Positions 1 through 7,857 of a stretch of DNA of 34,653 nt are shown one piece after another. The notes below the pieces were generated by a model. That model saw nothing but the letters and a program-made list of their open reading frames with translations. It had not been told where the DNA came from and ran no database searches. The stretch spans positions 1 through 34,653 of the forward strand of contig JBLYYE010000058.1 in NCBI GenBank assembly GCA_048549915.1, in the 5' to 3' direction. The stretch comes from LSUCC0057 sp048549915 (lineage in GTDB: Bacteria; Pseudomonadota; Gammaproteobacteria; Pseudomonadales; Porticoccaceae). The position numbers and the translations under genes were made by a program. Each line of letters begins with the position of its first letter. Position 1 is the first letter of the stretch.

Positions 1-422
1 CCGACCTCTAAAGTGGTGAAATGCGCGCCGAGCAGCATTATCCCCTGCCCTTTTAACGCTTCTACATTCTCTAACCCGACCACCTCGATCAGGCGCATAA
101 AGCGCCAGCGCGGCCACCACCAGGCCATACCCGTTTCAAACAGCGCAATGCCTAGGCTGACAAAGTTGGCGCGGGCCAAACGGCGACGCTGCCGATCACT
201 TAACTCGGGGAAACAGAGCTCCAAGTTGCGCAGCGCAATGGCCCTGCGCTCGGATGGAATCAGATAGAGCAACCAGCCTAGCAGGCGTCCCAAAGTCAGC
301 AGCACTGGATAAGGAAGCTGAACCACTAACCACCAAAAGCCTACCAACAACCAGGTCGGCCAACAGCGCGGCGCTAGCAGACCGCGATGAAAGCGACTGG
401 CAATAGATGCGGGTTGAGACAC
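1..422 (-). CDS. LpxL/HtrB-family lipid A acyltransferase (N-terminal part, runs off the window)
   Basis: About 140 residues are visible. An N-terminal hydrophobic stretch (WLLVGFWWLVVQLPYPVLL) is followed by RRAIALRNLELCFPELS, which is typical of the LpxL/LpxM/LpxP lysophospholipid acyltransferases. Near the edge comes GAHFTTLE, the HX4E form of the HX4D/E catalytic motif. Family members transfer a secondary acyl chain to lipid A on the inner face of the cytoplasmic membrane. The GTG at 422 is the chosen start: an in-frame TAG lies two codons upstream and no earlier start is possible. It begins 8 bases after the fabV stop, so the two genes are probably co-transcribed, which places an acyl-chain consumer behind a fatty-acid synthesis gene. 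Which family member it is (LpxL, LpxM or LpxP) cannot be told from this part. Confidence 0.85.
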   Translation of the reverse strand, partial: MSQPASIASRFHRGLLAPRCWPTWLLVGFWWLVVQLPYPVLLTLGRLLGWLLYLIPSERRAIALRNLELCFPELSDRQRRRLARANFVSLGIALFETGMAWWWPRWRFMRLIEVVGLENVEALKGQGIMLLGAHFTTLEV

Positions 423-430
423 AGCCTAAA

Positions 431-1618
431 CTAAACCAGCGCGTCGATGGTGGCGTCTACGGCGATATCGGCTGAGTAATCAACGCCCTCCAGACCAAAA
501 CCAAACAGGCGCAAAAACTCGCTTTTATAGCCTTCAAAATCGGTGCTGTCGGCAAGATTTTCATCGCTGATATCAGCCCAGGCAGCGGCGACTGCCGTTT
601 GTATTTCTGGGCGCAACTCAAGCTCGTCAACACGCAGACGACCCTCGTTATCGAGGCGCGGGCTATCGGTGTAAAGACATTCCGCAAATAGCCGTTGTAA
701 CTGCTCAATACAGCCCTCATGAGAGCCATCGCGCTTCATCTCTTTGAACAACAGTGCAAGATAGAGCGGCATAATTGGAATAGCCGAGCTCGCCTGAGTA
801 ACCACGGCTTTGAGCACCGCCACGCGCGCATCTCCGCCGAGCGGCGCCAAGAGCTCGCGGATAGCGACAACGCGCTTATCGAGATCCTGTTTGGCTCGCC
901 CGATGGTGCCGTGCCAATAGAGATCCCAGGTGATTTTTTCGCCGATATAGGTAAACGCAGCACTCTTAGCCCCTTCGGCCAGCAATCCCTCTGCGGCTAA
1001 CGCCTCCATCCACATCTGCCAATCTTCACCGCCCATTACTGCAACAGTATTATCAATCTCATCTTGCGATGCAGGATCGAGCGTGAAAGTCTGAACGACC
1101 TCTTTGTCCGTATTGACACCACGCAGGGTTACCGACTTGTCGATAGGTTTTAGAGTAGATCGATGTAAAACCCCGGTTTTAGGGTGCTGTCGCGCCGGCG
1201 CAGCGAGACTGTAGATAACCAGATCCACTTGGCCAAGATCTTCCCGGATAGTGTCGAGAGCTCTCTGTTTAACCTCGTCAGAGAAGGCATCGCCATTGAT
1301 GCTTTTTGCGTAGAGCCCCTGCTTTTCCGCTGCATTATGGAAAGCGACCGAGTTGTACCAGCCGGCAGTGCCGGTTTTGGTTTCGCTGCCTGGCTTTTCG
1401 AAGAAAACGCCCAACGTGCTGGCGCCGCTGCCAAAGGCTGCGGTAATACGCGCTGCCAACCCATAGCCTGTCGACGCACCGATAACGAGTACCCGCTTGG
1501 CTTTCTGCGGCACAGGATTGCCCTGTATATGAGCAATCTGCTCAGCGACGTTGGCGGCACAACCTACCGGATGCGCTGTAGTACACATAAAACCGCGCAC
1601 GCGAGGTTTAACGATCAT
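431..1618 (-). CDS. fabV: Enoyl-[acyl-carrier-protein] reductase FabV
   Basis: This is a 395-residue NAD(P)H-dependent trans-2-enoyl-ACP/CoA reductase, which performs the last reduction of the fatty-acid elongation cycle in the cytoplasm. The N terminus MIVKPRVRGFMCTTAHPVGC is a family hallmark. The Rossmann motif VIGASTGYG lies at about 45-53. The FabV-specific Y-X8-K active site is Y234/K243, spaced more widely than in FabI, with a second tyrosine at 224. The frame stays open upstream, but the ATG at 1618 is chosen because AAGGAG lies 6 bases before it and it matches the family start. Length is as expected for FabV (about 395-400). FabV enzymes are commonly insensitive to triclosan, but nothing in the sequence proves that here. 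An LpxL-type gene follows 8 bases downstream. Confidence 0.95.
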   Translation of the reverse strand: MIVKPRVRGFMCTTAHPVGCAANVAEQIAHIQGNPVPQKAKRVLVIGASTGYGLAARITAAFGSGASTLGVFFEKPGSETKTGTAGWYNSVAFHNAAEKQGLYAKSINGDAFSDEVKQRALDTIREDLGQVDLVIYSLAAPARQHPKTGVLHRSTLKPIDKSVTLRGVNTDKEVVQTFTLDPASQDEIDNTVAVMGGEDWQMWMEALAAEGLLAEGAKSAAFTYIGEKITWDLYWHGTIGRAKQDLDKRVVAIRELLAPLGGDARVAVLKAVVTQASSAIPIMPLYLALLFKEMKRDGSHEGCIEQLQRLFAECLYTDSPRLDNEGRLRVDELELRPEIQTAVAAAWADISDENLADSTDFEGYKSEFLRLFGFGLEGVDYSADIAVDATIDALV

Positions 1619-1679
1619 AAGGGTCTCCTTGTCTGCCAGTGCCGAGCTGGGCCTGGATAGAGTCAAAATCTGGCTGTCC

Positions 1680-1708
1680 ATAATAGCCGATTACAAAGGG
1701 TTTGTCGG
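1680..1708 (-). promoter_or_regulatory. Candidate sigma-70 promoter for fabV
   Basis: On the minus strand a -35 box CCGACA (1708-1703) and a -10 box TATTAT (1685-1680) are separated by exactly 17 bases. They match the consensus at 4/6 and 5/6 positions. The predicted start near 1673 would leave a leader of about 55 nt before the fabV ATG. Found by eye; not tested. Confidence 0.45.
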
Positions 1709-1793
1709 GGCCAAAAATAACACTTTCCTGGCTATTTTTTTGTACAATCATGCGGCGATATCGACTGCCACTCACCCAGCCTCGAGTAAAACA

Positions 1794-2882
1794 GTGCCCT
1801 CAGACTCCAACACATCCACACCCATTAAAACTCAAGCTAGCTATCCGTTTATGCAGCTGGGTTTTTTTACTGCGTTGGAAGAGTCTCGAGCCACCTGCGC
1901 GGAGAGTGGCTGGGCCCCTATGCACTTGCGCTGCGAACAGTGCTTTATACCTCGCTACGCTAAAAGCCACTCGCGTGGAGAATATGTCTTTGACTACAGC
2001 TGGGCAGATGCCTACCAGCGCTCTGGGCTGGCGTATTACCCCAAATGGCTCACCGCGATACCCTTTACGCCGTGCACCGGCCCGCGCTGGTCGGGCAGTC
2101 ACAGCGCAGCTGCAAAGTTAATTGATGAGGCACTTTTAGAGGCGCGCGAAGAGCAAATATCCAGCTGGCACATCCTCTTTCCAGACAGCGACAGCATGGC
2201 ACTATTTAACGGTGAAGAATTCCTTTTGCGACGCGGCGTTCAATACCATTGGCACAACCGCGGCTACGCAGATTTTGACGCGTTCACAGCTACTATGAAC
2301 TCGCGAAAACGCAAAATGGTCCGCCGCGAACGCCGAACTGTCAGCGAGTCTGGACTACTTATTGAGGTGCTCGCCGGCAGTGAGATTGGCCCGACTCTGT
2401 GGCAGCAGTTCCACACCCTCTACCAGCTAACCTACCTCAAGCGCAGCGGTGGCCGCGGGTATCTGAATGAAGATTTTTTCACTCTTATTGGGTCTGCGCT
2501 ACCCGACCAGCTGGCTTTGGCCTGCGCCCGCGATGAGAGCGGCCGCCTAATCGCTGCCTCACTGTTTTTCCATGATAACGAAACACTCTACGGTCGCTAC
2601 TGGGGATGTCTTGAAGAGTTTGAGTTTTTACACTTTGAACTTTGCTACTACCGCGGTATCGAGCTAGCTATTGCGCTTGGATTGCTGCGTTTTGATGCCG
2701 GCGCTCAGGGTGAGCACAAGCTTGTGCGGGGCTTTGAGCCGGTAGAAACACACTCTCTTCACTGGCTTTTAGAGCCCAATTTCAAAGCCGCCGTGGCAGA
2801 TTTTCTGCGCCGAGAGAGCAGCGCTATCGACGAGCATATGCTGGCGGCAAAGGAGCTATTGCCTTTCAAAAAAGACGATTAA
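1794..2882 (+). CDS. COG3146/DUF482 family acyltransferase-fold (GNAT-like) protein
   Basis: About 362 residues resembling the 'peptidogalycan biosynthesis' COG3146 family, which has a GNAT-like fold related to FemAB. Hallmarks are FFTALEESR...ESGWAPMHL near the N terminus, YPKWLTAIPFTPCTGPR, a basic RKRKMVRRERR stretch, TLYGRYWG and FDAGAQGEHKLVRGF towards the C terminus. The biochemical substrate of the family is not established, and I do not assign one. The start is uncertain. The frame is open far upstream into the fabV leader. The GTG at 1794 gives the usual length but has only a weak GAG 9-11 bases upstream, and TTG 1740 is an alternative. A TACAAT -10-like box at 1743-1748 fits a start near 1755. 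The gene is divergent from fabV and convergent with the glyoxalase gene, leaving an 8-base gap. Confidence 0.8.
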   Translation: MPSDSNTSTPIKTQASYPFMQLGFFTALEESRATCAESGWAPMHLRCEQCFIPRYAKSHSRGEYVFDYSWADAYQRSGLAYYPKWLTAIPFTPCTGPRWSGSHSAAAKLIDEALLEAREEQISSWHILFPDSDSMALFNGEEFLLRRGVQYHWHNRGYADFDAFTATMNSRKRKMVRRERRTVSESGLLIEVLAGSEIGPTLWQQFHTLYQLTYLKRSGGRGYLNEDFFTLIGSALPDQLALACARDESGRLIAASLFFHDNETLYGRYWGCLEEFEFLHFELCYYRGIELAIALGLLRFDAGAQGEHKLVRGFEPVETHSLHWLLEPNFKAAVADFLRRESSAIDEHMLAAKELLPFKKDD

Positions 2883-2890
2883 CCGACGCC

Positions 2891-3331
2891 CTACCACTCA
2901 CCTCTGTTCTGCATGGACACCCAAGGCTCGGCAGGCTCTAGTGGTTCGCCAGCTTGAAGTAGCTCTATCGAGATGCCGTCGGGGGAGCGCACAAAAGCCA
3001 TATGACCATCACGCGGCGGACGGTTTATCTCTACCCCGGCGCTTTGCAGACGCTCACAGGCAGCATAGATATCCGCTACCCGATAAGCGAGATGACCAAA
3101 ATTGCGGCCGCCTCGGTACTCCTCTGGATCCCAGTTGTGGGTTAACTCGACTAATGGAGCACGACTCTGCTGTGCTTGCTCAACATCTCCGGGCGCAGCT
3201 AAAAATATCAGGCTAAAGCGACCGGCGGGATAATCGTTGCGGCTCACCTCGACCAGGCCAAGTGCATCACAGTAGAAATGTAACGCGGCCTCAAGATCGC
3301 TGACCCGCACCATGGTGTGTAAATAGTTCAT
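2891..3331 (-). CDS. gloA: Lactoylglutathione lyase-like (glyoxalase I) protein
   Basis: A 146-residue member of the vicinal-oxygen-chelate superfamily. By family it isomerises the methylglyoxal-glutathione hemithioacetal to S-lactoylglutathione in the cytoplasm. The four metal ligands line up with the bacterial enzyme: H5 (YLHTMVRV), E62 (LVELTHNW), H80 (NFGHLAYRV) and E123 (SIELLQ). The long insertions of the eukaryotic/Zn-type enzymes are absent, so a Ni/Co-type class II enzyme is likely. The ATG at 3331 is chosen over an upstream extension because GGGAGAGG precedes it at good spacing and the family starts with MNYLHTM. It lies 25 bases after the aceF stop and probably belongs to the same transcript. 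A general dioxygenase/lyase of the same fold is the alternative, but the ligand set favours glyoxalase I. Confidence 0.85.
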   Translation of the reverse strand: MNYLHTMVRVSDLEAALHFYCDALGLVEVSRNDYPAGRFSLIFLAAPGDVEQAQQSRAPLVELTHNWDPEEYRGGRNFGHLAYRVADIYAACERLQSAGVEINRPPRDGHMAFVRSPDGISIELLQAGEPLEPAEPWVSMQNRGEW

Positions 3332-3356
3332 AGACGCCTCTCCCATCTGCACTGCA

Positions 3357-4994
3357 CTACATAGCCAGCCAGCGCACATCGCTAAGCAACTCTACCAAAC
3401 GGGTCATGAAGCGCCCGGCATCACCACCATTGACGGCGCGGTGGTCGTAAGAGAGCGCCAGCGGCACCATTTTACGAGGCTGGAAGGTCGCGCCATCCCA
3501 AACGGGCTCAACAGCTGTTTTGGAAATACCCAAAATGCCCACTTCAGGGGCGTTGACGATCGGCGTAAAGCCAGTGCCACCAATTGCGCCGAGGCTGCTA
3601 ATTGTGAAGCAGCCGCCCTGCATCTGCGCTGGCTTGAGCTTGCCAGAACGGGCCAACGCAGCCAGTTCGGCCACTTCCGCGGCGATCTGCCAGATACCTT
3701 TTTGGTCTGCATCGCGCAATACCGGCACCATTAATCCGCGCGGGGTGTCTACGGCGATACCGATATGGCAGTACTGCTTCTCAATTAATTGTTCACCATC
3801 GGCAGATATCGCAGTGCGGAATATGGGCTGTTCCATAAGCGCAATAGCCACGGCTTTGACGGTAAAAGCCAGCGCGCTGACGCGGGTATCGCGAGCTTGT
3901 GCAGCTGCTCGCAGCGAATCTCGAAACGCTTCTAGCTCGGTAATATCAGCTTTATCAAAGTGGGTGACATGCGGCACATTGAGCCAGCTGCGGGTCATAT
4001 TGCGCGCAGTCGCCTTGCCGATATTGCTCGCCGGGCGCTGCTCTATTGCGCCAAATTGGCTGTAATCCACATCCGGTACCGCGGGCAGCCCACTGCCACC
4101 GACAGGCGCCGCGGCTACAGCTGGAGCTGCCAATGTTTTCTTAACGAAAGCATTAACATCATCTTTTTGGATCCGTCCGCGCGGCCCGCTGCCGACAACT
4201 TGAGAGAGGGAAACGCCGAGCTCTCGGGCGAATTTACGCACAGCCGGACCGGCATAGACTTTATCGTCAGACTCTGGCGCAGCGGCTGGCGTTTGCACAG
4301 CTGGTTCGGGAGACGCGACTGGAGGAGCTGGCTGCTGAGCTGGAGCTGAGGCCTTTGGTGCTGCGTCTGGCTCAGGCGCTGCCGGGGATGGCGCCGGTTC
4401 AGCGCTGGCTGCAGAGACTCGCAACAGTGCCATTGCTGCACCTGTGGCTACTTTATCGCCCTCACTGACACGCAGTGCAAGCAACTCGCCGGCTTGCGGT
4501 ACCGGTACATCCATAGTGGCCTTGTCCGACTCCAGCACTAATAGAGTATCGCCCTCGGCCAACTGATCACCGGGAGCCGCCGAGATTTCAATCACCTCAA
4601 CTAAACCATCGCTGCCAATGTCGGGGATAGCAATCTCTATCTCGCTGATTGCCGTCGCTGAGCTTGGTGCAGGGACCTCGGGCTGCTGAACAGGCACATC
4701 TGCTGGGGTGGGTTCTACGCTGGCTGCCGCTTCAGGCTCGGCGCTGCTGGCTGTTTGGACCGATTCGATCTCTGCCAGTGGTGTGCCAGCTACAATACGG
4801 TCGCCCTCTTTGACTAGGTAGCGAACCAATACACCGCTCTCAACAGCCGGAATATCCATACTGGCCTTATCCGACTCAACAACCGCTAGTGCATCATCTA
4901 AAGCAATGGTGTCACCAGACTTGGCGCTCAGCTCAATAACTTCAACTTCATCGACACCGCCGAGATCGGGAACGACTAATGTAGTGATCGTCAT
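3357..4994 (-). CDS. aceF: Pyruvate dehydrogenase complex E2, dihydrolipoamide acetyltransferase
   Basis: A 545-residue E2 core protein that passes acetyl groups from E1 to CoA. The order is lipoyl domain 1 (about 1-78, lipoyl-lysine K43 in ESDKASMD), lipoyl domain 2 (about 118-193, K158 in ESDKATMD), Ala/Pro/Gln-rich linkers, peripheral-subunit-binding domain (about 246-283, VYAGPAVRKFARELGV), and a catalytic domain ending in SYDHRAVNGGDAGRF with H518. There are two lipoyl domains instead of the three in E. coli. The catalytic motif reads HxxxNG instead of HxxxDG. The ATG at 4994 is chosen because GAGGAGAG precedes it; an upstream in-frame start would add ten non-family residues. It begins 10 bases after the aceE stop. 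No E3 (lpd) gene is in the window. Confidence 0.97.
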   Translation of the reverse strand: MTITTLVVPDLGGVDEVEVIELSAKSGDTIALDDALAVVESDKASMDIPAVESGVLVRYLVKEGDRIVAGTPLAEIESVQTASSAEPEAAASVEPTPADVPVQQPEVPAPSSATAISEIEIAIPDIGSDGLVEVIEISAAPGDQLAEGDTLLVLESDKATMDVPVPQAGELLALRVSEGDKVATGAAMALLRVSAASAEPAPSPAAPEPDAAPKASAPAQQPAPPVASPEPAVQTPAAAPESDDKVYAGPAVRKFARELGVSLSQVVGSGPRGRIQKDDVNAFVKKTLAAPAVAAAPVGGSGLPAVPDVDYSQFGAIEQRPASNIGKATARNMTRSWLNVPHVTHFDKADITELEAFRDSLRAAAQARDTRVSALAFTVKAVAIALMEQPIFRTAISADGEQLIEKQYCHIGIAVDTPRGLMVPVLRDADQKGIWQIAAEVAELAALARSGKLKPAQMQGGCFTISSLGAIGGTGFTPIVNAPEVGILGISKTAVEPVWDGATFQPRKMVPLALSYDHRAVNGGDAGRFMTRLVELLSDVRWLAM

Positions 4995-5004
4995 AGCTCT
5001 CTCC

Positions 5005-7683
5005 TCACGCGTAGAGTGGGTCAATTTTTTCGGCGTCGATAGCCAGCTTTTTCAGCGCTTTACTGACAACACTCATCTCAATCTCACCACTATCGGCGAG
5101 CTGACGCAAAGCGGCGACAACAATATAACGACGATCGACTTCAAAGAAGCTGCGCAGCGCCTCGCGAGCATCACTGCGGCCATAGCCATCAGTGCCAAGC
5201 ACATGTAGGGGGCGATCAATAAAGGCGCGCAGCTGCTCCCCGTGGTTTTTCATGTAGTCGGTGGCAATGACCACAGGCCCTGCGTGACCCTCGAGCTGTT
5301 TAGCCAAATAGCTCTGACGGGGTGCCTCCTCAGGATGCAAAAGATTCCAGCGCGCAGCAGCTTGGCCATCGCGAGTAAGCTGGTTGACACTAGTCAGGCT
5401 CCAGATATCGGCAGTTACTTTGTAGTCGCGCTTGAGAATCTTGGCCGCTTCGCGCACTTCATTGAGGATGGTGCCCGAGCCCATCAGCTGAATTCTCAGC
5501 TTGCCAGCGGCACCCTTTTCAAATAAGTAACCCCCGCGAATGATACCTTTTTCAACCTCTTCACGGCGCTCTTGGGGAATAGCTGGGTGAGTGTAGTTCT
5601 CGTTCATAGTAGTGAGGTAGTAGAAGCAGTTTTCACCCTGCTCAAACATACGCTCAACACCATCGCGAATAATCACTGCTAATTCGTAGCTGTAGCTGGG
5701 GTCGTAGCTACGACAGTTAGGAATAGTATTAGCGAGGATATGGCTATGACCATCTTGGTGTTGTAATCCTTCGCCGTTGAGCGTCGTCCGCCCAGCTGTG
5801 GCGCCGATCAAAAAACCGCGCGCTTGGCTATCGCCCGCCGCCCATGCCAAATCGCCGATACGCTGGAAGCCAAACATGGAGTAGAAGATATAGAACGGTA
5901 TCATCGGGCAGCTGCTAGTTGTGTAGGCTGTCGCCAATGCAATCCACGCCGACATCGCGCCCGCCTCGTTGATTCCCTCTTCGAGAATAACGCCCTTTTT
6001 ATCCTCTTTGTAATACATGATCTGATCGCGATCGTGCGGAACATACTGCTGGCCGGCTGAGGAGTAAATGCCCAGCTGACGGAACATACCCTCCATGCCA
6101 AACGTGCGCGCCTCATCGGGCACTATCGGTACAACTCGCGAGCCGATCTGCTTATCCTTAATAAGATTGGAGAGCACTCGAACAAACGCCATAGTCGTAG
6201 ATATTTCGCGTTCGCCACTGCTCTCGAGTTGCTTGGTAAAACTTTCGAGAGAAGGCGCAGGCAAAGCTTGCAACTGGTTATTGCGCGCCGGTAGCGGCCC
6301 GCCCAAAGCCTCGCGTCGACGGCGCATATAAGCCAGCTCGGGGCTGTCTTCTGGCGGCTTGTAGAAAGGTAAGCTTTCGAGCTGATCGTCAGCCACAGGG
6401 ATACCGAAACGATCGCGGAAGTTACGCAGGCTGTCGATATCGAGTTTTTTGATCGAGTGAGTGTCATTGGCCGCTTCACCTGCAGCGCCTAGACCGTAAC
6501 CCTTAACGGTCTGCGCTAAAATCACTGTCGGCTGGCCTTTATGCGCAGCTGCCTCTGCATAAGCCGCATAGACTTTATAGGGATCGTGGCCGCCGCGGTT
6601 GAGGTGCATAATCTGCTCATCGGTCATATCGGCAACCAACTCCAGCAGCTCTGGATATTTGCCAAAGAAATGTTCGCGGGTATAACCGCCGCCATTAAAC
6701 TTGTAGTTCTGTAGTTCGCCATCGCACACTTCATCCATGCGTTTAGCGAGAAGACCAGTCTTATCTTTCTCTAAGAGTGCATCCCAGTGACGACCCCAGA
6801 TAACTTTAATGACATTCCAGCCGGCGCCGCGGAAGACTCCTTCCAGCTCCTGAATAATTTTTCCGTTGCCGCGCACCGGGCCGTCCAGGCGCTGCAAGTT
6901 ACAGTTGACCACAAAGATTAGATTTTCCAGCTGTTCGCGCCCAGCCAGTGCTATCGCGCCGAGGCTCTCGGGCTCATCGGTCTCACCATCACCCAAAAAT
7001 GCCCAAACCTTGCGATCGCCTCGCGCCACTAAGTCGCGGGCAGAGAGGTAACGCATAACATGCGCTTGATAGATCGCCTGGATTGGTCCCAACCCCATCG
7101 ATACAGTTGGAAACTGCCAGTAATCGGGCATTAACCACGGATGAGGGTAAGAACTTAAACCATTGCCGTCGACTTCGCGGCGAAAACTATTGAGTTGATC
7201 CTCACTCAACCGCCCTTCCAAGTAGGAGCGCGCATACATACCTGGAGCGCTGTGGCCTTGGAAGAAAACCAAGTCACCCGGTTGTTCGCCCTCTTGGCCG
7301 CGGAAGAAGTAGTTGAAGCCAACATCGTAAAGAGTAGCGGCGGAGGAGAAACTGGCGATATGGCCGCCAATCCCCTCGCTGGCCTTATTGGCTCGCGCCA
7401 CCATTGCCATTGCGTTCCAGCGAATTAACGAACGGATTCGACGCTCCATAAACAAATCGCCGGGCATTTTGATCTCGCGTGAGACCGGTATGGTATTTCG
7501 ATACGGGGTAGTGACAGCTGCTGGAAGAGAGATCCCATCATCTACCGCTTTTTGCTGCAGAGCCCGCAGCAGGAAAGCGGCACGCTCTGGACCGTGCTCG
7601 CGATAAGTATCGGCGAATGCCTTCATCCACTCATCAGTTTCGATTTGATCGATATCAATCTCAACTTCACGTTCGTCAACCAT
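5005..7683 (-). CDS. aceE: Pyruvate dehydrogenase E1 component, homodimeric type
   Basis: A 892-residue thiamine-diphosphate enzyme that decarboxylates pyruvate and reductively acetylates the E2 lipoyl groups. The length fits AceE (E. coli about 887). The TPP/Mg motif starts with GDGETDEPESLGA (GDG at 231-233) and ends in the expected NCN (260-262). SFSSAATLYDVGFNYFFRG and GRTTLNGEGLQHQDGHS are near-identical to family signatures. The start is read as the ATG at 7683, with GGAG 5 bases upstream; a GTG two codons earlier is also open but overlaps that site. It is the first gene of aceE-aceF-gloA. The 174-base AT-rich leader upstream presumably carries the promoter, but I see no convincing PdhR operator there. 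Confidence 0.97.
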   Translation of the reverse strand: MVDEREVEIDIDQIETDEWMKAFADTYREHGPERAAFLLRALQQKAVDDGISLPAAVTTPYRNTIPVSREIKMPGDLFMERRIRSLIRWNAMAMVARANKASEGIGGHIASFSSAATLYDVGFNYFFRGQEGEQPGDLVFFQGHSAPGMYARSYLEGRLSEDQLNSFRREVDGNGLSSYPHPWLMPDYWQFPTVSMGLGPIQAIYQAHVMRYLSARDLVARGDRKVWAFLGDGETDEPESLGAIALAGREQLENLIFVVNCNLQRLDGPVRGNGKIIQELEGVFRGAGWNVIKVIWGRHWDALLEKDKTGLLAKRMDEVCDGELQNYKFNGGGYTREHFFGKYPELLELVADMTDEQIMHLNRGGHDPYKVYAAYAEAAAHKGQPTVILAQTVKGYGLGAAGEAANDTHSIKKLDIDSLRNFRDRFGIPVADDQLESLPFYKPPEDSPELAYMRRRREALGGPLPARNNQLQALPAPSLESFTKQLESSGEREISTTMAFVRVLSNLIKDKQIGSRVVPIVPDEARTFGMEGMFRQLGIYSSAGQQYVPHDRDQIMYYKEDKKGVILEEGINEAGAMSAWIALATAYTTSSCPMIPFYIFYSMFGFQRIGDLAWAAGDSQARGFLIGATAGRTTLNGEGLQHQDGHSHILANTIPNCRSYDPSYSYELAVIIRDGVERMFEQGENCFYYLTTMNENYTHPAIPQERREEVEKGIIRGGYLFEKGAAGKLRIQLMGSGTILNEVREAAKILKRDYKVTADIWSLTSVNQLTRDGQAAARWNLLHPEEAPRQSYLAKQLEGHAGPVVIATDYMKNHGEQLRAFIDRPLHVLGTDGYGRSDAREALRSFFEVDRRYIVVAALRQLADSGEIEMSVVSKALKKLAIDAEKIDPLYA

Positions 7684-7857
7684 AAACACTCCGATCTTTC
7701 AGGTTAAGATATATTAGATGGAATGTTAGCGGCATCGCCTGACCAGAGCAAACTTTTACCTCAACAATACATGCAAAAAATTTGTATACGCGATAAATAA
7801 TATTCTTATCTATATGTTTTTATTGCTTAAATTTAGTTTTGATACAGTATATCAATA
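7684..7857. promoter_or_regulatory. AT-rich aceE leader/promoter region
   Basis: This 174-base gap separates the M16 peptidase stop from aceE, both on the minus strand. It is much richer in A+T than the surrounding genes. Several -10-like words occur on the minus strand, for example TAACAT near 7727-7732 with a TTTGCT-like word 18 bases upstream, but none stands out. A palindrome sits at its far end (see 7839-7855). No rho-independent terminator for the peptidase gene is visible. Nothing else coding is seen. Confidence 0.4.
7839..7855. repeat. Short palindrome TTGATA-N5-TATCAA
   Basis: Perfect 6-base arms with a 5-base centre, lying 2 bases beyond the M16 peptidase stop and about 155 bases upstream of aceE. 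It is AT-rich and has no T-tract, so it looks more like a protein-binding site than a terminator. No regulator can be named from the sequence alone. Confidence 0.35.

Noticed and set aside
13..267. 84-residue plus-strand frame at the left edge
   Set aside because: Shadow of the LpxL-type gene, which has a clear motif on the other strand.
1551..1793. Upstream extension of the COG3146 gene to an ATG/GTG at 1551
   Set aside because: The added residues overlap fabV and its leader antisense and do not look like the family N terminus; GTG 1794 gives the usual length.
3357..4994. Missing catalytic aspartate in AceF (HxxxNG) as a defect
   Set aside because: As far as I recall, other E2p enzymes also have asparagine here; the histidine and all other domains are intact.
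7684..7857. PdhR operator before aceE
   Set aside because: No sequence close to the known ATTGGTNNNACCAAT pattern was found by eye.
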